64,000 nucleotides of DNA from Conchocele bisecta (GCA_029237695.1 CM055274.1:23611505-23675504), one strand, 5' to 3'; counted from the first letter of the stretch, positions 22,950-35,699 are shown. Made by a program: numbers and translations. Notes: generated from the sequence alone by a model not told the origin.

Positions 22950-24720
22950 ATATAGAATATATTTGGGCCGCGTCATGCGAAAACCGGGCTTAATGACAAA
23001 ACAATCATTTTTCACTGTTTTTAATATTCTGAATACCGCATCTTTTAAAAGTCATATACCACAAAAACTATCACTGTATCTCAATTATTTTTCATGTTAC
23101 ATGTATTTTTGTAACACGTGGTAGAATCGCAAACGACGTTTTAGCTCAATGACGTCGCAATTACGACGTTAACACTAACGGGCGACTTCAACGTCAATAA
23201 GAACGTTTAAGCGTAATGGATTAGTAAACGAATAGGCCTGCCATGTAGGTTGATTTTAAGTAGTGTATGTATAATTTTATACTATTAGTGAATAATTGAC
23301 AAACGACACGTAACCTTGGGCAAAGTCAACATTTTCTTGTGTGTACTTTTTGCACAACTACGAACGCCAAAAATATATGAGCCGCGCCGTGCGAAACCCG
23401 CGCATAATGACAACATTTTCAGTTTTTACTTTTTCGCGTATTCTGAATTGTGCATCTTTTAAAAGCCATATTCCGCCAAATTTATCAATTTATCCCAATT
23501 ATGTTTCATTTTAGAAGTAGTTTTATGACGCGTGGTAAAAACTTGTATGACGTTTTAGATCAATGACGTCGAAATTACGACGTTTTTATCAACTGCGTAT
23601 ACATGTGGTGTTGGTCCGGACAAGTCCTATATATTTGTCATCTTTGATCGCATGTCAACCAAATTTGGATATCTCGTAGCCTGGCCGAGTGTCTCCCATT
23701 AGGCCAAGACAAAGTATGAAAATAATGTTTATGGCTCGTGTTGCAGTTGCTAATGTAACGTTATGTTTTGGATTGCGGCCCAAGTAACGTAATTTCGTAT
23801 GAATAAGTTTCAAATAAGGCAGAGTGAGGTGTTTCCCTGTTGTTTGCTGCTGTATGAAATAATTTTGGGGAATAATAGCGACATCATTTAACATTTCGTA
23901 TGCGACGACATATTTTAAAGGAGACAGTAGGCCGCTTATAACATTAACTTTGTGATAAATCACGATACCGGGCAGATTTGGTAGCGGGATACCTTATAAT
24001 TGTCGCCGTGTGTCTTTCTTGAGGCACCGCCTGGTCTACATTAGTATGCAGTCAAGTGATAAACTGATGATTTGATACTACACAAGCACTTTCGACTACA
24101 AAAGCATGTTTATGACCATCACATTTCCAATTAATATGTTGATGCATTTATTTTAAAACAAACCCCGGATAGTTATGTCATTATATAGCTGCGTGTCTAC
24201 CTCCATTTATGATAAAATGAGTGGCATTAAATGGCATATCATTCGCTAAGTACTGGATATAATTGTTCAAAAGTCTCAATTTACCAAGATAATAGATGGT
24301 AATATCGTTGACATACACTAGGTTGTTCATATTTAAGATTATTTAGGAATCAAAGTGCAGTGTAAGCGAAGACTTCGCTGATATGTAGCCAGTTAAATTA
24401 TGTATGTCAAACATGTATTCACGTCCAATGACGTCACAAGTACGTGACGTCAAGTCATGACGTCATAATATGTGTACCGAGGTACAAGGTATCGCGTCTC
24501 ATATTAGTGAAAGTTTCAGTAAGTTATCATGTTCCGTTTTCTGTTCACACTTAATGTTAACTAACACCAGTAAATGTAAATGGGAGGGCAAACTGTGAAC
24601 TTTTACGGCGACGCTAGACAATTTGAAACGTCGTTTTTCCGACGTCGTTTACCGCTTTTCATGACGTTGTCATTAAGCCCGGTCTTCGTATGGCGCGGCC
24701 CATTTGTAATTGAAGGGCCT
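22950..24720. repeat. Long dispersed repeat with an internal tandem duplication
   Basis: Two diverged copies (about 22,965-23,170 and 23,380-23,590) share GGGCCGCG..GCGAAAACCGGGCTTAATGA, TCTTTTAAAAG and AATGACGTCG..ATTACGACGTT. The rest to 24,720 matches 36,560-38,890 as reverse complement in several blocks: 23,655-23,960 with 38,265-38,600, 24,220-24,330 with 36,790-36,900, and 24,550-24,720 with 36,586-36,750. No coding frame is preserved in both copies. Confidence 0.7.
24429..24465. promoter_or_regulatory. Three perfect CRE palindromes in 37 bp
   Basis: TGACGTCA occurs at 24,429-24,436, 24,445-24,452 and 24,458-24,465. This is the full binding site of CREB/ATF-type bZIP factors. No promoter or exon is identified beside it, so function is unproven and it may be a by-product of the repeat family. 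Confidence 0.45.
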
Positions 24721-24739
24721 CTCATCGCCTGGAGCAGTG

Positions 24740-26650
24740 CGTACAACTGTACCTGCACGTGCAGCATATGAGTGCATACATCTATTATTGGGTCGTCAGT
24801 TATAAAAGTCATTTACGAGGGGTGTTCAAGAATTAATTTCCCAACATACATGATCCCAATAAAATGAAATGACATTAATTTAATGAATGAAAACTATAAT
24901 TAAAACAACAATCAAATTTAAAGACACGTGGTCTTGGGTATGTGCATAAAGTGATGAAACATGTGTAATTTAGAAAACAATAATTTAATGGTAGATTTAC
25001 ATGGACTGTCTTAACCAAATCGTGCCTATAAGTAAGTCGTCTTGAAAAAAATCAGTATTTAGTAAAATATGCTTATTATACCAACTCATAAATAGCGTTG
25101 CGAACGCTAGTTTAACTGACAGTCGATGGTACTATTTTAATTAGTTAAGTTAATTCCACAAATGTCTATAAATAGCAACATATTATATGATTGTGTGGAA
25201 CAGTATTTTTTATTTCAAACTAAAAAAAGTTTTATGTTTCACAAAGTGTGCTTCCTGGTACTGAAATAGCGAACGGAAATGCGTTACCAACTTATCTCCC
25301 CTCTTCATCAAAGTCAATAGTAGGTCATTGTATATGGTATAAGAAAACACACATTCCTTAACCTTCGATTGAATAAAATGGTGCGGGTCGTGTGGCATTT
25401 GGAGTCAATAAAGAGCAAATAAAAGAAAAGGAACATTGAATATCTTTGACATCATCTGAAACATCATGTGATACACTGTTTCTTTAAATACGTTATGATA
25501 TGTCTTTTTTCATATGTATCATCAGTTGGGTCTCTGTAGAGTTCACATCATTAACAAGTTAATCGTTCATAATTTTAGCCACTGTATTTTCACAAGCAGT
25601 TTCAGTAATACACCAACTTAAGTGATTAAACTTAAGTGATTGATACAGTTGTCATTCAACAATGAAACGTGCCACTTTGTACGATAATAAAACTATTCTC
25701 AGCCAAAATGCAGAATATATCATAGTTGTATGCAAGACCACGTGTACATGCATTTAATTTTATAATGCATAAACTTGACTTTCGTAGGTAGCGTATTAAC
25801 ATATTATGTCCTGTTTTTATATAAACTGGGATCAAGGGAACAATATTCTCGAGCCAAAGAAAGCAATACAGCTCTTTCTTGTATCATAAATATGCACTGA
25901 TCACAAGTTATCAATAAGTGTAGTTTAAGTTCCACTCGTATGTTCGACACAGTTCTGTTACTTACTGAACGCCCCTCAATTATATCCCTATTTTTGTCGG
26001 TAACAATTGTCTTTCCACGTGCTAAATTATACGTAAACAGAAATATATTGTCGACGACGTGTGGGAGATTCACCAGGTAAGCTTGTATTTAAAGTATTTC
26101 AACAATGTTCTACATTATAGTTTAGACTGTTCTGCCGCCCGTCTGTATATATATATTTGTTTATACATCTGTCCAAGGCATTGACACGATTTGTGATTAC
26201 ATAATGCGTCACTGGCACAGAGACGGACCTTGCAGCATTTGTAAGGCTAATATGTGTACCTTTATCATCATTCACCATCCAAATTAGCGTCTTATGTTCT
26301 ACATGTAATAATTCCGCTCATCGCAAAACATCCAACAATTGCTACATTGGTGGCATGTAGTAAATATAGGAAATGGTATTGATCGAATGGTGACCAACAT
26401 ATGCAATGATCAAACTGCCCGGATGTGCAGACTGATATGGGCTACGCTAGCCATCGTAAGACCGCTTTTCTTAGCCAGTGTTTCTTGTGTCACAATGACC
26501 ATAGACTCACCGGTTTGCCGTAAGGCACGACTTTTTCGTGCCAGGTTTGCATACAGATGCAAACTTTTCTTTTGTCAACAGAGGTGTTCAAGTTGCTTAC
26601 CAACCTCTGACAAACAATAGAGTCGATGTGTAAACTTAGGATGTGGTACA
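24740..26650. other. Anonymous non-coding stretch
   Basis: AT-rich. Only a dispersed fragment near 26,410-26,460 is recognisable (GATCAAACTGCCCGGATGTG..CTGATATGGGCTACGCTAGC). That motif family also appears at 5,330-5,370 and 11,970-12,000. Confidence 0.5.
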
Positions 26651-26654
26651 ATAA

Positions 26655-26876
26655 ACCTCAACCCTTACACAGCTGAATTAAATTTTGTCGCCTGCTGTTT
26701 ATGTTATATTTGCCGCCTTTTCTCATCACACACATGCTTTGACAGCACTTGTGAATCATTTCCTCCAATGGAAATGATTCAAAAGTACTGTCAAACCATG
26801 TTTTTATTGAGAAAAAAAAGGCAAACTATAAAACATCGGCAGACGACAATGTATGTGTACAGCAGTCTAAGGGTTG
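26655..26876. mobile_element. MITE family B, copy 3
   Basis: AACCCTTACACAGCTGAATT at left, GTCGCCTGCTG, a centre ATCATTTCCTCCAATGGAAA with inverse, then GCAGACGAC and CAGTCTAAGGGTT. Confidence 0.75.
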
Positions 26877-26979
26877 GTATAAAATTGCGTAACTGAATAC
26901 ATTCAAGAACAAGCAAAAACCGCTCATCATCCGTTTCACTTCCTGTTGTAACCGAGATCATACGCGAAACCCTTTATAA

Positions 26980-27143
26980 CAGAGGAAAACAATTGTCGTC
27001 TGCTGCGGTTTCATATTCTGTCTTTTTTCTCTCTGTAAAAACGCGGGCTGGCAGCACTTTAGAATCATTCGAAATGTGTTGTCAAAGTATGTTGTTGATG
27101 AGAAAATGAAAAGTAAAAAACAATCAGCAGACGACAGAATTTA
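26980..27143. mobile_element. MITE family B, copy 4 (centre shortened)
   Basis: TGTCGTCTGCTGCGG and AATCAGCAGACGACAG with GGCAGCACTTTAGAATCATT between. The central hairpin is reduced. Confidence 0.7.
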
Positions 27144-27229
27144 GATCAGCAGTATACATGGAATAAGAGCAGTGATACCGTTTACGATGTTTACATCTTG
27201 TCATTTCATACCAGATTACTACACTTGTA

Positions 27230-27598
27230 CACCAGGCGCGGATCCAGGATTTAGGGTTAGGGGCCGTAGCTCGTTCGATAATATAGTCAAGTATTGCAAA
27301 ATAGTCGACCGAGCGGAGCTCATGATAGCGCTTTTCCCCCGGATTTTTTTTGAAATCTACATCGCATTTCCTACGTTCTGGCGCATTTTGGAGCAAAACT
27401 ATTGACACTGTCACATTATGTTTAGACATGATTTTTGATTGAAAACGTTTAAAGTTTGAAACAATAAGACAACGACCGAAACATGCATGGAATACATGGC
27501 ACTTGGTATGAAACGTGCCTTGTAACTTTACTCTGCGAATTTTAGGAGGGGGGGGGGTGGGGGCCGGGTCCGCCACCCCCTGAATCCGCCCATGTACA
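27230..27598. mobile_element. MITE family H (GCGCGGATCCAG ends)
   Basis: Starts CCAGGCGCGGATCCAGGATT, ends CCCCCTGAATCCGCCCATG. The interior contains GATAATATAGTCAAGTATTG and a G-rich tract. Copies are at 28,047-28,352, 36,985-37,256 and 37,577-37,858. Confidence 0.7.
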
Positions 27599-28046
27599 CG
27601 GTTCATGTATTTTGTATTCAATACTTCATTGATCCGTGTTGTGTAATATAACAGTTGTATACTGGCTAATGCTTTTGAGTCGAAGTTTAATTTAGCACCG
27701 AGTCGGTGGATTTCTGTGATTATTGAACACTTGAGGGATTGTTATCTGTTTATTATCTGTCCTGTATCTAGATGAGCCACTCAACATGTTCAAGTATGTG
27801 TGTACCGAACCTGTTTATTGTAAAACGAGCTTCATTCTAAAATACGCTCAAAGTGAACCATATTGCTCTATATAAATTATATGTGGCGCTGTATTGATGG
27901 ATTTTGCGACCAGTTTATAAACCAGAACAGCCCGTGTATCCGTACAGTCTGATCACTATCGCCATTCCATCAATGAAACGCACGTCATGCTTCTAACAAG
28001 CAATACAGATGGTAACGAATGTACTATTTCCTCAGGAGCTACACTG

Positions 28047-28352
28047 CAGGCGCGGATACAGAAATAATTGGGGTCTGCTTTGTAATTAAAATTCGGCGAA
28101 CCCGACCTTCGCGCGCGCGAAATCGTAAAGTCAGGGGTGTGGGGTCCTCCCCCAGGAAATTTGTAAATGCCAGATCGCCGCAGATGCGATTTCCTGACAC
28201 CTAGGCCACGAACAAAGTCATCCAACTATTCGAGTATTGTAGATTTTCTTCTTTTCTTTTTTTGCCGGGAGCAGGGGTTGGGGGGGGGGGGGGTGTTCGA
28301 AGTCGTGTCCGTAACCCCCTGGACCCCCCCCCCCTTTATCCGCGCCTGCACT
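28047..28352. mobile_element. MITE family H, second type
   Basis: Starts GCAGGCGCGGATACAGAAAT and ends CCTTTATCCGCGCCTGC. Interior GCCAGATCGCCGCAGATGCG and CCAACTATTCGAGTATTG. The inverted partner at 36,985-37,256 shares these blocks. Confidence 0.75.
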
Positions 28353-28464
28353 GGTAACACATCACATACAACCCATTTCTGAAGTCAAAGCCACATTTCC
28401 ACTGGTTTCTATGGTCCAAAGTTGGCAAAAGAGCAGTACATCTTAAAGGTACATGCCCACTTAA

Positions 28465-28846
28465 AAGGTGTATGATCACGTGGTACTAACAACAACAACA
28501 AGTACTGAAATATGATTCAAAGTACGTATTCTTGTATAGTGTCCTTATTACGTAACGTATTTTGATGAAATATGGCGCATCGAACGCGCCTTGTTAAGCT
28601 GTATTTGTCTTCTGTTGTTTTTGCGAAGAATCGATTTCTGTGTCTCCGACACGGAAATCGATTCTTAGCAGAATCGACAGAAGTCTGTGCCAAACTCCAT
28701 GGACCACCAAATGCAGTTCACGAAGACGCGTTTGCTGTGCCATATTTCATCAAAATCCGTTGCATATTAAGGAAAATATCAAATAATACTTACGTTGGAG
28801 TGGGCGACCTTGTTGTTGTTGTAACCACGTGTTCATGCACCTTGAC
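28465..28846. mobile_element. MITE family D, copy 2
   Basis: Inverted ends AAAGGTGTATGATCACGTGG and CCACGTGTTCATGCACCTTG. It carries an extra inner hairpin, GCGAAGAATCGATTTCTGTG / CGGAAATCGATTCTTAGC, not seen in copy 1. Confidence 0.8.
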
Positions 28847-28850
28847 TCAG

Positions 28851-29060
28851 TAGGCACACAATTTTCACACTGATATCAGGGGCGATAACCGTGTTTCCTT
28901 AAAATGTTAACGGCCATTACTGTTTATGATCTGTATTTATTTATGTGCAATGATCATACTTTATAATCTGTCGAAAATATTATTTTTTCAGGAGATGCAT
29001 TTAATTAGTATAAATAATTAAAAAATATCATGCCTCATTTGCATATGAGTAGTATAGCAA
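28851..29060. mobile_element. Half of foldback family E
   Basis: CACTGATATCAGGGGCGATA, ATCTGTCGAAAATATTATTT and AGTATAAATAATTAAAAA match one arm of the complete element at 54,361-54,838. Confidence 0.7.
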
Positions 29061-30930
29061 AGTAGGATCGGAGCGGCTATAGAACAATATAAAACAATAG
29101 TTTAATTGGCTTTAATTGGTCTTGCTGATATCATCTGCGTTCTTCATACTTGCAACATAATAGCAATACTTCATACAAATTAACAGTTTTGTAGTCCTGC
29201 CAACATCATATGGCCTGAATGACATACTTGGTTTACGTAGTGCATTTTCTTTTTCAATTTCGCCTTATCAAGATGTTAATTACATTATAGTTGTAAGTTA
29301 TATTTCCTGATATTCATCTTTGTCATGGTGGCTAAATCATGACTTCCATAATGGAATACGTATATAGCACATACATTATATGGAGGTATGTGGTATCGGG
29401 TAGGTCTACGAGCTGGTCTCTTCCGGATCATCAACACTGTTTGCAAAGCTGACATTTTTTCTTCCTTGCTCATTTATGATAATATTTGTGTGACATTGTA
29501 TAGTAGCCTGTGTTAAATAACAACTTTGTCATCCAGTATAGATGTTTAATATTTCTTTATGGGCAATACAATTTCTACGCTCATGTATGTATTTGCTCCA
29601 GTTGCTGCCTCGTTTTACTGCATATTTGGGTAATTAGGCAGCAAAATCGCCAGTTTACTGTATCATTAAGTTTCTTGGCTGCTTCAAATTCATAATTTTC
29701 TTTTTGCTAGTAATATGCACTGTGCTAATCCTGAGGAGATGGATCATTTATGAGCCGGTCTCCCCCAAAATCTACACCGTTTGCAAAAGCTAGTATGATG
29801 CTAGGTTAATACGGCTTGTATATACTAACATTGAATTGACGTTTGTCATGTACGAAGCATGTCACCATTTTAAGCTATCAACAAATAGTTGGTCTTGTGA
29901 TCTACAGTGTAGAACGAGTTAGTTAATAACGAGTTGCTGATAGCTGATGTATCATTTACAATTAGTTTATGTTTCCACATGGTTTGATACGTGCTTATGT
30001 AAACTGTATAATGATGTTTATATGTTCAATGTGACACTATCTGGCAGCCAGTCAGCCGAACGCAGTATTATTTTTGTAGTTTTTGTTAGATTTTTATACT
30101 ATAATTACATGAACGTGGGTGGTGAATTTGTTTCTGTCCATATTTTAATTTGCTCTCACCTGTTCATCAAGAGTAGATCAGATGGTACTGAGCTGAGGTT
30201 ATGCTGGTGCTGTGTCAGCTGGTGGCCCACTTAACATGATTACTAGTTTGTTGAAATATGCGAGGTGAATTTCTGGTCTGTGTAGCCTCTTATTACTGAA
30301 AACATATTTGGCATTACAAGGACCTGTTGGAAGAGCGGGGCTTTGATGTACACGATTTGTTCAGTTGAACCTCTCTATCTCTCTATACCGATGGCACCCG
30401 TAGTGTTTGGTATAGTGAGATTACACTGTATTAAAATAATTGAACTAAAGTGGACTCGTGCCCTGCTGTCATGCACACTCCATTGACTACACATGTATAA
30501 TGTTTGTAACTAAAAATAAAAAGTCATGCAGAGCATGATGTTATTAGCCGATCAAATCAGGGTTCAATATATGTCCACATTTTAGTAGTTACGGAATCTC
30601 AGGGATCTCAGGGAAAAGTGAGAGAAGTGTTTCTTTCCTCCCCAACCAAATTCTCCCAGTTATATTTAGCTATCATTAATATCTGATCATAGCAATACTT
30701 ATGGTAGTCAAATGTAAACAATATTATTCCAGTTGAAAGAATTAACCTTTGAATATAGGCGAAGGCGTTTAGCATTACACAAATATGTAGCAAGTCAACC
30801 GAAATCTCATAAATACACGATTTTTGGCGGCCATCTTGAAAATATAATAATTATATACTGAATATTAGTGTAGTTTACGTAAATTCTTTAATATATCCAT
30901 CAGAAATGTTTTTTAACAACTTACACCAAT
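29060..30930. other. Anonymous non-coding stretch
   Basis: AT-rich, with short unconvincing frames on both strands. I see no splice-bounded exon or known domain. Confidence 0.5.
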
Positions 30931-31158
30931 TTCCAAGTTAAGGATCATGACCTATTGGCTCATATATTGGCAATTTTCGACTTCCGTCAAGCATACAGTT
31001 CAATGACCTTGAAATGGCGTTGAACATGGTTTAAAAAATGGCACCCGGATTTTTTGGAAACCTTATACATTCAAGTTTATAAAAACACCGGGTGCCATAA
31101 ATTAACACGAGGTGCCGGAATCTTATATGTATACCTACAATTGACCCTGGACTAGAAG

Positions 31159-31285
31159 GCAAACCGCCTAACTTTAGTTTACCGAACTCTTGTAGATAAA
31201 ACGTTTATTTATAGCCACATTGCAAACCGCCTAACTTCAGTTTACCGAATTCTTGTAGTTAAAACGTTTATTTATAGCCAAATTG
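31159..31285. repeat. Two-copy tandem duplication (63 bp)
   Basis: GCAAACCGCCTAACTTTAGT..CCGAACTCTTGTAG..AAAACGTTTATTTATAGCC occurs at 31,159 and again at 31,222 with a few substitutions. Confidence 0.85.
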
Positions 31286-31564
31286 TGTTATTTTGCTATA
31301 TTTAAAGTTTTAAACAGAGATAATGGCCAAAAATGAAAAATTATCCGGTTGATCTAATTTGGAAGTAATACAACATATTTCGCGTTTGTAGATTACAGAA
31401 CATAGGAGAAAAAGGTGGTTGCAAACATTTTTACAAATCACGGATAACCAATATATTAGCCGATCTATAAACAGATCGGCTAATAATAAATATAAAAATT
31501 AAAAAAAAAATATATAAAAAAAAAATAAAAACAAAACAGAACATTATGCCTACTGAGTGGGCAC

Positions 31565-31762
31565 GCACCTTACAATACTGAATTAATTTATGTCGTCTGC
31601 TGAATATTTTTTATTTTCTTGGTTTGGCAGCACTTTAGAATCATTTCCAATGGGAATGATTATAAAATGCTGCAAAACCGTGTTTTTACTGAGAGAAAAA
31701 ACACAATATATGAATTATCAACAGACGACTATTTTCGGTTCCCGCATTCTAAGGGTTAAGAA
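31565..31762. mobile_element. MITE family B, copy 5
   Basis: TGTCGTCTGCTG, TTGGCAGCACTTTAGAATCA, centre TTTCCAATGGGAATG, CAACAGACGAC and CATTCTAAGGGTTAAG. Confidence 0.75.
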
Positions 31763-31984
31763 ACCATTGAGGAGTTTGTCCACTTGCTCAGCCAGGGTTG
31801 GGAAAGTTTTTAACATGAATTTAAATTGCCACCAGCAAACGTTAGAAAAAGAATAAGAAGATTAAACTTGTTATTAAGTATACATTCATGAACAGATTGA
31901 AACATTGGACAAGTCCTCAATCAGTTTTCCTATTACTTCACCAGTAAATAGTTTTAAAAAGCATACACAGTGTTGTTGTTTTTT

Positions 31985-33235
31985 AACTCACCTGAGACAA
32001 AGGCTCAAGTGAGCTATTGTTACGGCAATACCGCTTTTTGTCGGTCGTCGTCGTCCTTCGTCTGTCAAATTTCAAACGTCTTCTTCTCTGGAACCGCTGG
32101 GCCGATGTTGGTCAAACGTCACACACATGGTACATAGGTAGGGGGATTACACATTTGTTAAAACGGAGATCGTCGCCAATCCAAGATGGCCGCCGTTTAA
32201 AAATAACACACAATCTTAAAAAACATCTTCTTACGAACAACCAGACAGATTTGGACGAAACTTGGCAGGAATTATCGATGTCATCCTTGACCGAATATGG
32301 TCGAATCATATATCAAATCGAAGATATCGACGAGACGATCGATCCGGTGCAGTTGTCATCGAAATCAGATGATTACATCATCAAAGATGGCCGTCAAAAG
32401 GTCATCCTTTTATTTGAGATTTCAAACGTATTCTTTACAAGAACCGGTTGGCCAATGCTAGCCAAACTTCAAAATTATGGTCCTTGTGTGAAGCCTTTTC
32501 AGATTTGTTAAAATGGAGGCCGTCGCTAATCCAAGATGGCCACAGTCTAGGTATGGCAGGAATTCTTAAAAAATCTTCTTCTCACGAACCACCAGACGGA
32601 TTTCGACGAAACTTCGTCAGGAATGATCTATGTCTTTCAGAGTTGTTAAAATCCCGACCCCGGGGTCAAAATGGAGTTTGTCGCTAATCAAAAATGCCCG
32701 CAGTCTAAAAATCGCACACAAAAAATCTTCACCGCCGCCTGACGGATTTCGACCAAACTTGGCAGAAATGACAGATGTACAATGCTCTTTCAAAGTTGTT
32801 AAAATGGTGAACCCGGGGTCAAAAATGAGGGGGGGGGGGGGGGGGGGGTCAAATTTGATTTTTGATAGAATATGGTCGCATCATATCATAGATATCGACG
32901 AGACGATCGCTCTGGTGCAGTTTTCATCGAAATCGAATGATTACGTAATCCAAGATGGCCGCCGAAATGTCAAAAGGTCGTCCTTCACAAGAAGCGGTTG
33001 GCCAAACTTCACAATTATGGTCCTTGGGTGAAGCCTTTTCAAATTTGTTAAAATGGAGGTCGTCGCCAATCCAATATGACCGCAGTCTAAAAATAGCACA
33101 AATTCTTAAAAAAATCTTCTTCTCACGAACCGCTGGACGGATTTCAACCAGACTTGGCAGTATTGACCGGGTTTAAAAATGGGCATGGCCCGGGGGTCAA
33201 TTTACCGAATTTGGTTACGAGCGGTGAAGTAGAAC
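31985..33235 (+). repeat. Dispersed repeat with ~430-bp internal units
   Basis: Opens with CTCACCTGAGACAAAGGCTC and CAAGTGAGC, then repeats CGTCGCCAATCCAAGATGGC, TCTTAAAAAA and CTTCTTCTCACGAACC at intervals of roughly 430 bp. The 164-residue plus-strand frame and the three frames behind it repeat the same peptide (RRSSPIQDGRRLKI-like). They are repeat-driven, have no known domain, and are not called as genes. A run of about 24 G interrupts the last unit at 32,828. Confidence 0.7.
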
Positions 33236-33347
33236 TTGAGTTATTGCGTGGACAAGGATACAGAGTGCGAAAAATAAAAATAAAAATGTCCGCCAAGGGG
33301 AGATAAGAAATATGATTTTTTGAAAATCAATAAGCTTCTTCGTCTTG

Positions 33348-33518
33348 CCGTGTTACAATCCGTCAAGTAGCACTCTGCGTGGACAAGCTGTGCCCGCCCG
33401 CCATAATACGTAATAACATTAATAAGTGTGAAAATATTAATTTGGCAAATAATGCAGTCCCAGATCAGATTGCGTAGAAATGTATGGTGACCTGGATCAA
33501 CACTAGTCAAAATCACTC
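33348..33518. repeat. Long direct repeat, copy 1
   Basis: From TTACAATCCGTCAAGTAGCA to CTAGTCAAAATCACT this looks identical base for base to 34,039-34,209, about 690 bp downstream. Confidence 0.85.
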
Positions 33519-33910
33519 ATTCATTCCTTATAATTCCAGCATTTGAAATAAATTCATCAAGAAAATGTGTTTATTTTCCGTTTTCTTAAGAATTATTTTA
33601 ACTGCGCCTCACGGTTACGGAAAGTAGTTCGGCATGGGATTTTACTGGGATATACATTTTGAAAGAGACTTGCTACAGGCCAATCAAATTGTGTAAATAT
33701 TTTTTTGCTGGAATTATTGGTGTTTAACATCCTATCATTAACAGCTAAGGTCATTTGAGGCCGGGCCAACGGGTTCGAGCCCACATTTCACCTGCTGGAA
33801 TTGGATAGGATTACGGAATTCTCTAATAAGGGGTATACCCAGAATCAGCTCTCACATACGTACTTGAGGGCCAAAACCAGGTCTCCGGTCGGGATTCCCA
33901 ACAAACCACC
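33516..33910 (-). repeat. Composite repeat with SINE 5' portion, copy 1
   Basis: Begins CATTCATTCCTTATAATTCC, includes GCCTCACGGTTACGGAAAGT, then a minus-strand SINE with GTGTTTAACATCCTATCATT, GGCCGGGCCAACGGGTTCGA and CAGGTCTCCGGTCGGGATTC. A near-identical copy is at 35,277-35,690. The first part recurs at 41,428-41,640 and, diverged, at 51,786-52,010. Confidence 0.8.
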
Positions 33911-33919
33911 ACAAATAAT

Positions 33920-34005
33920 TTTCTGAAATTGTTTGTTTATTGATGTTTAATGGCCTATCAACAGTTAAGGTCATGTAAGGCCGGGTAAACTGGTTCGATC
34001 CTTAT
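33920..34005 (-). mobile_element. SINE tail fragment
   Basis: TTGTTTGTTTATTGATGTTT, CCTATCAACAGTTAAGGTCA and GGGTAAACTGGTTCGATCC. The same tail is at 35,700-35,775. Confidence 0.7.
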
Positions 34006-34038
34006 CGAAGCTTATTGCCGTGATAAACATACCGAATT

Positions 34039-34209
34039 TGGTTACAATCCGTCAAGTAGCACTCTGCGTGGACAAGCTGTGCCCGCCCGCCATAATACGT
34101 AATAACATTAATAAGTGTGAAAATATTAATTTGGCAAATAATGCAGTCCCAGATCAGATTGCGTAGAAATGTATGGTGACCTGGATCAACACTAGTCAAA
34201 ATCACTAAA
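34039..34209. repeat. Long direct repeat, copy 2
   Basis: Second copy of the segment at 33,348-33,518. I found no difference when reading both. Confidence 0.85.
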
Positions 34210-34639
34210 AGTGTTCCTTTTTATAACAATTCATGCTACATTCGCTCTTTTTACAAGCAATAAGATCCTAATTTACACAATTTGAACCGGATTTCCATAA
34301 AATTAAATACATTCAACGGTAGATAACTAGCTACGATTAGAAACTAATCATATTGGGTAACGTTGCAAGATCTTCAATTGTTGCAAATGTTGTAAGGTCC
34401 CTATTTTGAGTAAACCGCAATAATGATGAGGCCACACATGAACACGATGCAGGGGAGTACATGTAATGTACCTCATGCTTGTAACGAACCACATTAAATA
34501 TTTTGCAAAAACAAAAGTTAACTCGGTCGGTATGATGACATGAGACTTTAATACCTTTAATATTACGCAAAACTGAGCAATTGCATTCTGCTGTCTGATC
34601 CTTTTATACTGAGAAAAGACGTGATTCATTGAGTGATTT

Positions 34640-34830
34640 GATTTATTGGTGGTTAGCAGCCTATCAACAGCTAAGATCATGTAAGGCGGGTCCAACGAGT
34701 TTGATCCCGTATTTAACCTACTGCATTGGGGAAAAATCCCAACATCAGAACTGACTATTACAGAAAATATATATTCCGCCCTGAAATTAGAATAACCTGA
34801 TCTGGTACCAGGTCCTCACCACACTAGTCA
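34640..34830 (-). mobile_element. SINE, minus strand, partial
   Basis: GGCTGTTAAC-type tail in reverse (GTTAGCAGCCTATCAACAGC), AACGAGTTTGATCCCGTATT, then TGAAATTAGAATAACCTGAT and GGTACCAGGTCCTCACCACA from the body. Confidence 0.7.
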
Positions 34831-34936
34831 TTTAGCTCCACTCACCAAAAGTAATACGACTAGTACTAATTGTATGACTTGTATAATGGGTATAACCGGA
34901 TGCAACTGTCATGTACCAGAAAGCCTGATGGTCAAA

Positions 34937-35205
34937 CCAGTAGACGATTTCATCAAAATTGCAAAGCCTGCTTATCTAGCAAAGTATACTTTGAAGGAGT
35001 AATCATTTATTTTTCCCAAAATGCATTACGTCATATAGAACTAACGACTGCATATATTTGATGATTAAAAGTAAGCAGAATTATTATACTGAATTTATTA
35101 CATTATCACAGCCAAAACGGCTGTGATAATGTAATAAATTCAGTATCATAAACATTAATAAATTTATCCTTAAATTGAAAATTTCTCTCTCAAAGTACAC
35201 TTTGC
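34937..35205. mobile_element. MITE family A, copy 1 (3' end truncated)
   Basis: GTAGACGATTTCATCAAAAT start, AAAGTATACTTTGAAGGAGT, then a perfect 27-bp-arm hairpin at 35,087-35,145. Cut off at CGTCCAGTATTCCCGCGACT, which belongs to family I. Confidence 0.75.
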
Positions 35206-35276
35206 TAGATAAGCCTCGTCCAGTATTCCCGCGACTTTTCCAAGTTTATATCCCCAATAAATTCCACCAAAAAAGG

Positions 35277-35690
35277 CCATTCATTCCTTATAATTCCAGC
35301 ATTTGAAATAAATTCATCAAGAAAATGTGTTTATTTTCCATTTTCTTAAGAATTATTTTAACTGCGCCTCACGGTTACGGAAAGTAGTTCGGCATTGGGA
35401 TTTTACTGGGATATACATTTTGGACAGAGACTTGCTACGGGCCAATCAAATGTTAGGGAATTGTGTAAATATTTTTGTGCTGGAATTATTGGTGTTTAAC
35501 ATCCTATCATTACCAGCTAAGGTCATTTGAGGCCGGGCCAACGGGTTCGAGCCCACATTTCACCTGCTGGAATTGGATAGGATTACGGAATTCTCTAATA
35601 AGGGGTATACCCAGATTCAGCTCTCACATACGTACTTGAGGGCCAAAACCAGGTCTCCGGTCGGGATTCCCAACAAACCACCACAAATAA
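35277..35690 (-). repeat. Composite repeat with SINE 5' portion, copy 2
   Basis: Close copy of 33,516-33,910. It contains an extra AAATGTTAGGGAATTG compared with copy 1. Confidence 0.8.
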
Positions 35691-35699
35691 TTTTCTAAA

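Noticed and set aside
32017..33176. Series of plus-strand frames with a recurring peptide
   Set aside because: The recurrence follows the ~430-bp DNA repeat, with frame changes between units and no known domain.
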